This document shows positions 15,684 to 23,349 of a DNA stretch of 26,997 nt, piece by piece; position 1 is the stretch's first letter; the number at the start of each line of letters is the position of its first letter. Source of the stretch: JADGGV01 sp035715725 (GTDB taxonomy: Bacteria > Gemmatimonadota > Gemmatimonadetes > Longimicrobiales > RSA9). The stretch lies in assembly GCA_035715725.1 (NCBI GenBank), contig DASTKT010000049.1, positions 1 through 26,997 of the forward strand. Reading direction: 5' to 3'. The position numbers and the translations under genes were made by a program. Below the pieces are notes generated by a model. It did not search any database. It saw only the letters and a program-made list of their open reading frames with translations, and was not told the origin of the DNA.

Positions 15684-16679
15684 CCGAGGAACAGGGCGTG
15701 TCCATCCGTGGGCTTGTCACGGGCGTGCCGGGCCTCGACCAGGTCCTGGGGCGGGATCCCCGAATACTCGTTCAATCTCGTCGCGGGCGAGCCGGGGACC
15801 GGGAAGACCACGCTGGCGCAGCAGATCCTGTTCGCCGACGCGACCCCCGATCGCCCGGCTCTCTACTTCACGGTGCTCGGCGAGCCGACCCTCGAGATGC
15901 TCCGCTACCAGCAGCAGTTCTCCTTCTTCGACGTGGGAGCGGTGGGGGAGTCGATCCGCTTCGTGAACCTCAGCGACCTCGCTCTCGAGCAGGCCCTTCA
16001 GCGCGTGCTTGACAGGATCCTCCAGGACTGGGTGCGCGAGCTGGGAGCCACGCGGGTCGTCATCGACTACCTGTCGGGCTTCGAGGTGGAACTGGCCGCG
16101 ACCGAGGCCGGAGAGATGCGCCAATCGCTCTACCGCATGATCGCCACCCTGACTGGACCGGGGGTCACCGTGCTCATGACGGCGGAGGTGGCCGAGGCGT
16201 TCGCGCCGCCACGCCTCACCGCGCCCGCCGTCTCGTTCCTCACGGACGACATCGTCACGCAGCGCTTCATCGAGCTGAACGGGTACATCCACAGCGTGAT
16301 CGGCGTCGTGAAGATGCGGCGCGGCAGCCACAACCGCGCGCTCCGCCGCTACGAGATCACGCCGGAGGGGCTGGGGATGGATGTGGTGCTGCGCGGCTAC
16401 GACGGCATCATCACGGGTGTGCCGGTGCAGCGCGGTGCGGTCGCGTCTCCCGCGTTCCCGGGCCTGACCGGTCGGGAGAGTGCCGTCCTGCAGTCCCTCA
16501 TGGAGCTGCGCGATGCGACCCCGGAAGCGGTCCACGGGCAGACCGGCATCGCGGAGGCGGAGCTCCTCCCGATCCTGGAGCGCCTGGCGGCGATGCGCTA
16601 CATCACCGAGTCCGCCCAGACCGGCGAGAAGACGTACCGCGATCAGGCGCAGCAGAGGGACGCCCTGCGCGAGCCGTAG
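15680..16679 (+). CDS. KaiC-like RecA-fold ATPase with an apparent frameshift
   Basis: The ATG at 15680 overlaps the previous stop (ATGA). The frame encodes MTEEQGVSIRGLVTGVPGLD and QVLG, then the reading shifts by one base at the G run 15748-15751: the next codons in the other frame give GGIPEYSFNLVAGEPGTGKT. Together they form an ordinary single-domain KaiC-type ATPase of ~332 residues: Walker A at 15786-15809 (GEPGTGKT), ALYFTVLGEP after it, Walker B near RVVIDYLSG, and a winged-helix-like C-terminus from about 16450 to 16650. KaiC-type ATPases act in clock and signalling circuits with histidine kinases, and a PAS histidine kinase is next. The gene may be a sequencing error, a real mutation or a programmed shift. 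Codon use downstream is normal, so decay, if any, is recent. No KaiA or KaiB is present. Confidence 0.8.
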
Positions 16680-16751
16680 CCCCTGACGCTTTCCGGCGCG
16701 GCTCGTGGATAACGGATGCGTTCAGACCACTGGCAGAGGAGCACAGGACGT

Positions 16752-18350
16752 ATGGGCGAAGAGCATTCTCCGAGGACAACCGGTCCGGCCCGAACCGGGC
16801 GAAAGAGGGCGCGAGCTGCGTTCCCGTGGGACATCGTCGCGCACTCGCCGCTCGCCCTGGCGGTGCTCCACCCCGAGACGTTCGCCGTCCGCTGCATGAG
16901 CACCGCGTTCCTGAGTGTGACCGGGGCGGCGCAGGACGATCTGCTCGACCGACCGTTCCCGGATCTGCTCCCCGCCTCGGGCGCCGAAAAGGTGCGCTCG
17001 GCCCTGAGCGCTTCCCGGGATACGGGGGCACCAGGCCGTGCCGCCGACGTCTCGTACGTGCACCCGGAGCGCGGGCCCGTCCGCTGGGACTGCACCGTCT
17101 GGTCGGTCCCCGATCCCGAGGGCGGCACGGGCCGCCTTTCCGTCCACATCTCCGTGATGACGGACCAGGCTCCGGAGCGCGGCCAGCTCTCGCTGCTCGC
17201 CGACCAGATCCGCGCCGCGAACGAGCAGCTCCTCCTGGCCGGTGTGCGGCAGCTGGAGCTGGCCGAGCAGGCGCGCCGCCACGCCCAGCAGATCGACGAC
17301 CTGCTGGTGAGCCTGGCCGGGGGCGTCCTCGTGGTCGACGGGAGTGGGCAGGCCGTGCTGGCGAACGGGCCGGCTCGGCAGATGCTGGGGCTCCCCGATC
17401 CTGCCGACCCCGGGTTCGCCGCTCGGCTCCAGCAGCTCGACCTACGATACCCGGACGGCTCCATGGTCCCGACCGGGGACCGCCCCGTCGAGCGGGTCCT
17501 CCGAGGCGAGCGGTTCGCCGACCTGGACCTCAGCCTGCGACGCGCAGACGGCGAACCGGTGCGTTTCGCCTTCAACGGTAGCGCGATCGAGGACGGTGGG
17601 TCGGGCGAGGTCACCCTGGCGATCCTCGTGTTCTACGAGGTGACCGCGAAGCGCCGACTGGAAGACCTTCGGGCGGACTACATCTCGCTCATCTCGCACG
17701 ACCTCCGCTCACCGCTCACCGCCATCCTCGGGTACGCGGAGCTCGTTCAGGTGGTGCTGAAGGGCGGCGCCACGGGCGAGGTCGCAGGCTGGATGGAGCG
17801 GATCCAGGAGGCGGCACAACGGATGGCCGCCATGATCGAGGACCTTGTCGAGTCCACCCGCCTGGAATCGGGGGTATTGAAGCTCCACCGCGAGCCGGCG
17901 GACCTCCGGGCACTGACGAATCAGGCGATGGCGCATCTCCCTTCGCCCGAGGACCGTCGCCGCATCCACATCGAGGCTCCTGCCCATCCGTTGCGGGCGT
18001 CGATCGACCACGGGCGCTTCGAGCGCGTGGTCACGAACCTGATCTCCAACGCCCTCAAGTATTCGGCGCCGACCGCCCCCGTTGCGGTCCGGCTCCGGGA
18101 GCGCGAGGGCGAACTCGTCCTTTCTGTGACGGACCGTGGCCCGGGCCTCTCGCCGAAGAGCATCTCGAGGCTCTTCCAGCGCTTCTACCGCGTCGAGCCC
18201 GGCGCGCGCATCGAAGGGATCGGGCTCGGGCTCTACATTGCGCGATTGATCGTGGAGGCCCATGGAGGGCGCATCTGGGTCGATTCCGAGATCGGGAAAG
18301 GCAGCACGTTCTCGGTGTCGCTGCCCCTGGAGTTAGCCGGTGAGCCGTAG
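16752..18350 (+). CDS. PAS-containing sensor histidine kinase
   Basis: The protein has 532 residues from the ATG at 16752, chosen because GAGGAGCACAGGACGT precedes it; an ATG at 16716 would add 12 residues. There is no membrane helix, so it is cytosolic. A PAS-like domain lies at ~24-137, a coiled coil at ~140-182, a second PAS at ~182-305. The HisKA box is SLISHDLRSPLTAILGYAEL with phosphoacceptor His316. The ATPase has N433 (TNLISNALKYS), D461 (DRGPGL) and GIGLGLYIARLIVEAHGGRI. It should autophosphorylate and pass phosphate to a response regulator, but none is in the window. It follows the KaiC-like gene by 72 bp on the same strand. The signal sensed by the PAS domains is unknown. Confidence 0.92.
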   Translation: MGEEHSPRTTGPARTGRKRARAAFPWDIVAHSPLALAVLHPETFAVRCMSTAFLSVTGAAQDDLLDRPFPDLLPASGAEKVRSALSASRDTGAPGRAADVSYVHPERGPVRWDCTVWSVPDPEGGTGRLSVHISVMTDQAPERGQLSLLADQIRAANEQLLLAGVRQLELAEQARRHAQQIDDLLVSLAGGVLVVDGSGQAVLANGPARQMLGLPDPADPGFAARLQQLDLRYPDGSMVPTGDRPVERVLRGERFADLDLSLRRADGEPVRFAFNGSAIEDGGSGEVTLAILVFYEVTAKRRLEDLRADYISLISHDLRSPLTAILGYAELVQVVLKGGATGEVAGWMERIQEAAQRMAAMIEDLVESTRLESGVLKLHREPADLRALTNQAMAHLPSPEDRRRIHIEAPAHPLRASIDHGRFERVVTNLISNALKYSAPTAPVAVRLREREGELVLSVTDRGPGLSPKSISRLFQRFYRVEPGARIEGIGLGLYIARLIVEAHGGRIWVDSEIGKGSTFSVSLPLELAGEP

Positions 18351-18727
18351 ACGGCGAGCCGTACCTGTCGGCCTCGCCATGATCACCCTCGCGCTCCGCC
18401 GCCGGGCGCAGACGGAGGGCACGATCGCGCTTTCGCTCCTGACCCGCGTGCCCGGCCAGGTCCCCCGTGCCGTTGCGCCATCGGGATCCCGGCGCGGGTG
18501 AAAGACATTTCGGGGCCTCGGTAGTAGGAGCTGTCCGGACATCGGAACGCCCGCGAACGGCGATCCCGCCCGGTCCTCGCGGAATGACATGAAGCCGCGA
18601 ACTCCCGCATCTCCCCACCGCCCGGCGGGCTTCCTCGCCGGGCCTCCGCGGCTTCGCGCGACGCCCTGGGCGGTTCACGAGCCCGGCCCGACGCCCGCGC
18701 AAGCCCCCGGGCCGCCCCGCCGTCTGC
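18351..18727. other. 377-bp convergent intergenic region
   Basis: No gene is supported here. Small frames on both strands are low-complexity and lack start signals. The stretch separates the histidine kinase from the convergent desuccinylase-like gene and contains the hairpin at 18620-18643. It also contains GTAGTAGG and a few AT-richer bases near 18500-18530 with no clear role. Confidence 0.6.
18620..18643. terminator. Hairpin between convergent genes
   Basis: GCCCGGCG (18620-18627) pairs perfectly with CGCCGGGC (18636-18643) across an 8-base loop. It lies between the kinase gene and the desuccinylase-like gene, both of which end toward it. No T-tract follows. Confidence 0.5.
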
Positions 18728-19840
18728 CTACTGCAGCGTCGGCCGCGCCCACGAGCCCGGGTCCGCCAGCACCGGCCCGATGTTGACGAGCGTCGCGCCG
18801 GGCCACATCGACGGCACGCCGCGGATGAACGTGACCACGCCGGCCTCGGGCGCGCGGACGTCGCCCATCGGGCGGCCGACCGGGTCCGTGGTGTAGCCGA
18901 CGCGCATCCCCTGGCTGACGTACGTCCCGCGCGCGACGGTCGGGAAGAACATCCCGCCCTTCTCCGCGCGCACGCGGCTCCCGCTCCCGAGCCAGACCGG
19001 GTGCTCGACGGGCCGGACGGCGCGCTCCAGCATGCCGAGCGTCCCCAGCACGTTCAGCGTCCCGGCGATCAGCGCCTCCACGTCCTCGGGCGCCACGGTT
19101 CCCGCGCGGCCGGCCTCCGCCACCAGCGCCGTCTTCCCCTTCGCCATGGCGTAGCCGGACAGGCTGCGCGCCTGCGCCGGCGCGGTCAGGTCGACGTCGC
19201 GCACGATGACGTGGTCGAGGCCGAACGCCAGCGCGAGCGCGCGCGACGCGGAATCCTGCGACGCGCGGCCGCCCCGGATCCAGTAGCTGTACGGTCGCAG
19301 GTCCTCGTCCAGGTCGCCGCCGTGCAGGTCGAGCACCACGTCCGCCCGGTCCACGACCTGCGAGGCGACGATGGCCAGCGCCCGCTCCGTCTGCGTCCCG
19401 TCCGCCTTCCCCGGGTACTCCGCGTTCATCCCCTTCCGGTCGGTCGGGTTCACGTGCACCGTCATCTGCTCGAACGACGGCACGTTCAGCAGCGGCGCGA
19501 CGATCACCGTCCCGGCCAGCGCCTTCGGATCGATCCGCGCGATCACGCGCGACAGCGCCACGACCGACGCGTACTCCGTCCCGTGCGCCCCCGAGATCGC
19601 CGCCAGCGTCGGCCCCGGCCGGCTCCCCCGGATCACCGCCACCGCGATCGCCGTCCCGCTGTCCACGCCCGCCGGCACGCGGAGCTCGCCGTACGCCGTC
19701 TCCCCCGCCCTGGCGGTCGCGGTCCCCACGGTGAACGACTCCGGCGGCTTGCGCTGCTGCGCGGCGGCGGGGGCGGCGAAGGCGGTGAGGATGGTGAGGA
19801 CGCTGGAGGCTACGTGGGCCGTGCGAACGGTCTCGCGCAT
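18728..19840 (-). CDS. Secreted succinylglutamate desuccinylase/aspartoacylase-family enzyme
   Basis: The protein has 370 residues with a signal peptide (cleavage near AAAQQ, residue ~27), so it is exported. The family is M14-type zinc amidohydrolases: the zinc ligands are His86 and Glu89 in SGAHGTEY and His173 in LDLHGGD. The block NPTDRKGMNAEYPG (from residue 131) is the arginine/Asn substrate-binding region, altered from the usual NP-D-x-x-NLNR. The C-terminal part has the beta-rich RAPEAGVVTFIRG block. Members deacylate N-acyl amino acids or succinylated substrates; the substrate here is unknown. Exported members are common in soil bacteria and may release amino acids from acyl conjugates. 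Upstream (minus strand) is the inverted repeat at 19899-19989; no promoter is clear. Confidence 0.87.
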   Translation of the reverse strand: MRETVRTAHVASSVLTILTAFAAPAAAQQRKPPESFTVGTATARAGETAYGELRVPAGVDSGTAIAVAVIRGSRPGPTLAAISGAHGTEYASVVALSRVIARIDPKALAGTVIVAPLLNVPSFEQMTVHVNPTDRKGMNAEYPGKADGTQTERALAIVASQVVDRADVVLDLHGGDLDEDLRPYSYWIRGGRASQDSASRALALAFGLDHVIVRDVDLTAPAQARSLSGYAMAKGKTALVAEAGRAGTVAPEDVEALIAGTLNVLGTLGMLERAVRPVEHPVWLGSGSRVRAEKGGMFFPTVARGTYVSQGMRVGYTTDPVGRPMGDVRAPEAGVVTFIRGVPSMWPGATLVNIGPVLADPGSWARPTLQ

Positions 19841-19898
19841 TGCGGCACCCCTGGAGGTTGTAGGATCCGGCGGCGAACGGCGCCCGGGTTGTCCCCGT

Positions 19899-19989
19899 TT
19901 ACGCTCTCGCTCCCGGGAAACCCGAGCGCCTCGGCGTCCCTAGCGGTCGGCTGGTCCGGCGCGAGGCTGTCCCGGGAGCGGGAGCGTAA
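19899..19989. repeat. 20-bp inverted repeat with 51-base spacer
   Basis: The arms are TTACGCTCTCGCTCCCGGGA (19899-19918) and its near complement (19970-19989), matching at 19 of 20 bases. The GAGCGGGAACG motif recurs just after (from 20000). It lies between two minus-strand genes. It could be a mobile hairpin unit, a terminator or a chance structure; only the arms are firm. Confidence 0.65.
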
Positions 19990-20025
19990 GGGAAAGCCGG
20001 AGCGGGAACGACTACGACGTGTCCG

Positions 20026-20328
20026 TCACCGCCTCAAGAAGGCATCCCTCACATGCTCCATCTGCGAGCACACGCCCGGCGTCTTCGGGCCCACCCGGTA
20101 CCGCCCCTCCTCGCCCGCCCGGTTCGACGCGACGTACAGCTCGCCGTTCAGCTCGAAGACGCAGAACGGCTCCTCGCTGAACCAGGAGAGGAAGCGCGGG
20201 GTCTTGCGGAGGCGCACGCGCGGGATCGAGCGGACGATGCGGCAGAGCCCGCGTCGCCCGAGCGGGAAGCGGTTGATCTCCAGGCCGACCAGTCGGCCGT
20301 CTTCGCCGAAAATCTCGTAGACCTGCAT
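20026..20328 (-). CDS. Small unknown protein, 100 aa
   Basis: I do not recognise this protein. From the ATG at 20328 it reads MQVYEIFGEDGRLVGLEINR and continues with basic, hydrophobic and aromatic residues: GLCRIVRSIPRVRLRKTP, then FLSWFSEEPFCVFELNGELY, then VASNRAGEEGRYRVGPKTP. It looks like a small beta-rich cytosolic domain, with three Cys and no signal peptide. Upstream extensions in this frame are low-complexity, so 20328 is the best start. It lies on the minus strand, upstream of the desuccinylase-like gene with ~185 bp between, and is divergent from the permease gene at 20750. Confidence 0.65.
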   Translation of the reverse strand: MQVYEIFGEDGRLVGLEINRFPLGRRGLCRIVRSIPRVRLRKTPRFLSWFSEEPFCVFELNGELYVASNRAGEEGRYRVGPKTPGVCSQMEHVRDAFLRR

Positions 20329-20749
20329 GTCCGGATCCGGAGCCTGTCCGAAGTGTCGCGCGCCGAGCGGCGGCGCGGTGGCGAGCCCGATCGAACGCGA
20401 CGTCGCCACCCCACGCCCTCTATATGCGCCGCGGCCGCCGCGCCGTCCAGTCGAGCGTCGTCGGGCGGGGGCGCGCGCGCCGAGCCACGCGGCGTCCGTC
20501 CGCGGCGCCATGCCGGCTGTCCGCCCGCGGAACCGGGCCGCCCGCCCGCGGACGGCTCCGCTCGTCCCGCGCGCCGGCGGCCGGAGCAACCTTTCCGCGC
20601 CGCGGCGCCATCGAACGCGCATCCGGCGCGCGGGGCACGTGCGTTGCCCCGTCGCCGGGGCTCGCCATGCGTGAAGGGGCGATGGCCGCGCACCCACCGG
20701 CGCGCCCCCGTCGCGCCGGACCGCCCGCCACCCCGACCACGGAACGCCC
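20329..20749. other. 421-bp divergent intergenic region
   Basis: No gene is supported here, although several frames are open because of the high GC. It should hold promoters for the small gene at 20026 and the permease at 20750. The only AT-rich spot is CTCTATATGC near 20420; on the minus strand TGGACG, 17 bp and CATATA could be a weak promoter. No clear promoter is seen for the permease. Confidence 0.45.
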
Positions 20750-23173
20750 ATGGATCGCACGCTGCAGGACCTCCGGTTCGCCGTCCGCTCGCTGGCCAGG
20801 CGGCCGGGCTTCGCGCTCGTCGCCGTGCTCACGCTCGCGCTCGGCATCGGCGCGACGACGGCGATCTTCAGCACGATCCACGGCGTGCTCCTGCGCCCGC
20901 TGCCGTACCCCGAGTCGGAGCGGCTGGTCGCGCTGTGGCAGACGAGCCGGAGCACGCCGGGGCGCGACGAGGACGGCACGGTCTCGCACGTGAACTTCCT
21001 CGACTGGCGGCGCGAGGCCCGGAGCTTCGAGGGGATGGCGCTCTACACGCGCGCCAACAGCGTCGTCACGGGGATGGGCGAGCCGGAGCTGGTGCCGACG
21101 GGCGCGGTTACGCCCGGGTTCTTCAAGGTGCTGCGGGAGAGCCCGGCGCTGGGGCGCGAGTTCACCGAGGAGGAGGACCTGCCGGCGTCGCCTCGCGTCG
21201 TGGTCGTGAGCTACGGCTTCTGGCAGGAGCGGCTCGGCGGCCGGCGGGACGTGCTCGGGAGCATGCTCGAGATCGGCGGCCGGCCCACGCAGATCGTCGG
21301 CGTCGCGCCGCGGGGCTTCGACTTCCCGAACGGCGCGCGGCTCTGGACGCCGGTCCGCAGCGACGACGGGAACTGCGGCCGCGGCTGCGTCTACCTGAAC
21401 GGCATCGGCCGGCTCGCGCCCGGCGCCACGCTCGAGGGGGCACGCCAGGAGATGGCCGGCATCGCCCGGCGCCTGGAGGAGGCGTTCCCGGGCGCGAACA
21501 CGGACGTGACCGCCGCGGCGACGACGCTCCAGGACCGCATGGTCGGCACGGTCCGCCCCGCGCTGCTGATCCTCATGGCCGCCGTGGCCATGGTGCTGCT
21601 CATCGCCTGCGCGAACGTGGCGAACCTGCTCCTCGTACGCGGCGCCGCGCGGGCCGGCGAGATCGCGGTGCGCGCGGCGCTCGGCGCCGGCCGCCGTCAC
21701 CTCCTGGCGCAGCTCGTCCTGGAGAGCCTCGTGCTCGCGGCCGCCGGCGCCGTGCTCGGCATCGCGCTCGCGGTCTGGGGCGTCGACGCGCTCAAGGGGC
21801 TGGCCCCCGAGAACCTGCCGCGCCTGGACGAGGTCGCCATCGATGCGACGACGCTCCTCTTCGCCGCCGGCCTCGCCGCCGTCACCGCGCTCCTCTTCGG
21901 CCTCGCGCCGGCGCTGCACCTGACCCGCGCGCCGCTCGCCGGCACGCTGCGCCAGGGCGGCCGCGGCGAGGTCGGCGCGCCGGGGCGGCGACTCGGCCGC
22001 AGCTCGCTCCTCGTGACCGAGGTCGGCCTCTCGCTCATGCTGCTCGTCGGCGCGGGGCTGCTGCTCCGCAGCTTCGCGCGGCTCCAGGCGGTCGACCCCG
22101 GCTTCGACCCGCGCGACCTCGCGACCTTCACGGTCGCGCTCCCGCCGGCCCGCTACCCCGAGACCGCCGACCGGCTCGGCTTCCTCGACCGGCTCCGCGA
22201 GCGGCTCGCCGCGATCCCCGGCGTCGAGGCCGTGGGCGCGGGCATCTACCCGCCGCTCGGCCGCGGCCTCGACGTGCTCAGCTTCCGGCGCACGGACCGG
22301 CCGGAGCCCCGCCCCGGACAATCGCCCTCCACCATCATCCGCGGCGCCGACCCCGGCTTCTTCCGGACGATGCGCATCCCGCTCTTCGCCGGGCGCGAGT
22401 TCCAGAGCGCGGACCGGCTCGGCTCGGCGCCGGTCGTGATCGTCAGCCGCGCCGCGGCCCGGCGCTTCTGGCCGGGCGAGGACCCCGTCGGCAAGCAGGT
22501 CGCGGGGCTCGATCTCGGCGAGGACATCGGCGCGCCGCGCACCGTCGTCGGCGTCGTCGCCGACGTGCGCTCCGTCGAGCTGGCCGCCGAGCCCGAGCCG
22601 GAGATGTACCTCCCCCTCGCCCAGACCGCCGGCGACCGCGCGACGTTCATCCTCCGCAGCCGCGGCCCCGCCAGCCAGGTGCTCGCCGCCTCCCGGCGCG
22701 AGCTGCAGGCCATGGACGCGCGCCTGCCGCAGGTCTTCCCCGGGACGTACGCCGAGCTCGTCGACCAGCAGCTCGCGCGGCCCCGCTTCTACATGCTGCT
22801 CCTCACGCTCTTCGCCGGCCTCGCGCTCGTCCTCGCCGCGGTCGGCATCTACGGCGTCGTCGCGTTCGTCGTCACGCGCCGGACCCGCGAGATCGCCGTG
22901 CGCATCGCCGTCGGCGCCCGCGGCTCGCAGGTGCTCCGCCTCGTCCTCTGGCAGGGGATCCGGCCCGCCGCGGTCGGCGTCGCCTTCGGTCTCGCCGGCG
23001 CGCTCCTCGCCCGCTCCGTCGTGAGCGGACTGCTCTACGGCGTCGCGCCCGTGGACCCGGCCACGTTCGTCGGCGTCGTCGCGCTGCTCCTCGGCGTGGT
23101 CGTGCTGGCGTGCCTGGTACCCGCCTGGCGGGCGACGAGGATTCCGCCGGCTACGGCGCTGCGGGCGGAGTAG
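20750..23173 (+). CDS. MacB/FtsX-type ABC transporter permease (ADOP family)
   Basis: The protein has 807 residues and starts MDRTLQDLRFAVRSLARRPG, a hallmark of the acidobacterial duplicated orphan permeases. It has two MacB/FtsX halves: a first helix near 21-43, a periplasmic MacB-PCD domain, a bundle of helices (~270-390), then a second helix (around 420), another periplasmic domain and a final bundle with YGVVAFVVTRRTREIAVRIA. No ATPase gene is adjacent, as is usual for this orphan family. Such proteins are thought to move lipoproteins, peptides or toxins or to act as mechanotransmitters; the cargo is unknown. The ATG at 20750 has no strong ribosome binding site. It converges on the DUF4173-like gene. 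Confidence 0.93.
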   Translation: MDRTLQDLRFAVRSLARRPGFALVAVLTLALGIGATTAIFSTIHGVLLRPLPYPESERLVALWQTSRSTPGRDEDGTVSHVNFLDWRREARSFEGMALYTRANSVVTGMGEPELVPTGAVTPGFFKVLRESPALGREFTEEEDLPASPRVVVVSYGFWQERLGGRRDVLGSMLEIGGRPTQIVGVAPRGFDFPNGARLWTPVRSDDGNCGRGCVYLNGIGRLAPGATLEGARQEMAGIARRLEEAFPGANTDVTAAATTLQDRMVGTVRPALLILMAAVAMVLLIACANVANLLLVRGAARAGEIAVRAALGAGRRHLLAQLVLESLVLAAAGAVLGIALAVWGVDALKGLAPENLPRLDEVAIDATTLLFAAGLAAVTALLFGLAPALHLTRAPLAGTLRQGGRGEVGAPGRRLGRSSLLVTEVGLSLMLLVGAGLLLRSFARLQAVDPGFDPRDLATFTVALPPARYPETADRLGFLDRLRERLAAIPGVEAVGAGIYPPLGRGLDVLSFRRTDRPEPRPGQSPSTIIRGADPGFFRTMRIPLFAGREFQSADRLGSAPVVIVSRAAARRFWPGEDPVGKQVAGLDLGEDIGAPRTVVGVVADVRSVELAAEPEPEMYLPLAQTAGDRATFILRSRGPASQVLAASRRELQAMDARLPQVFPGTYAELVDQQLARPRFYMLLLTLFAGLALVLAAVGIYGVVAFVVTRRTREIAVRIAVGARGSQVLRLVLWQGIRPAAVGVAFGLAGALLARSVVSGLLYGVAPVDPATFVGVVALLLGVVVLACLVPAWRATRIPPATALRAE

Positions 23174-23221
23174 CGGGTCACTTCCAGACCCGGACCCGCG
23201 GCCGCCGGCCGCGGCCGCGGA

Positions 23222-23267
23222 CCCGGACCCGGCGGTTCGGTCGGGAGGAGGCGGGACCGGGTCCGGG
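23222..23267. terminator. GC-rich hairpin between convergent genes
   Basis: CCCGGACCCGG (23222-23232) pairs perfectly with CCGGGTCCGGG (23257-23267) over a 24-base loop. It lies in the gap between the permease gene (ends 23173) and the minus-strand DUF4173-like gene (ends 23350). It merges into the repeats that follow. Confidence 0.5.
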
Positions 23268-23305
23268 AAAGAGTCCGGGTCGGGGTCCGGGAAACAGCCC
23301 GGGTC
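23259..23305. repeat. Two 23-bp GC-rich direct repeats
   Basis: Two copies, 23259-23281 and 23283-23305, share the pattern GGGTCCGGGAAA-x-AG-x-CCGGGTC with two differences, a 24-base period. Further GGGTCCGGG-like words flank them. The repeats look like a small minisatellite in the convergent junction. Confidence 0.75.
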
Positions 23306-23349
23306 CGGGGCCGGGTTCGGGATCCCCCGCCAGGAGCGGCCGACGGCGC

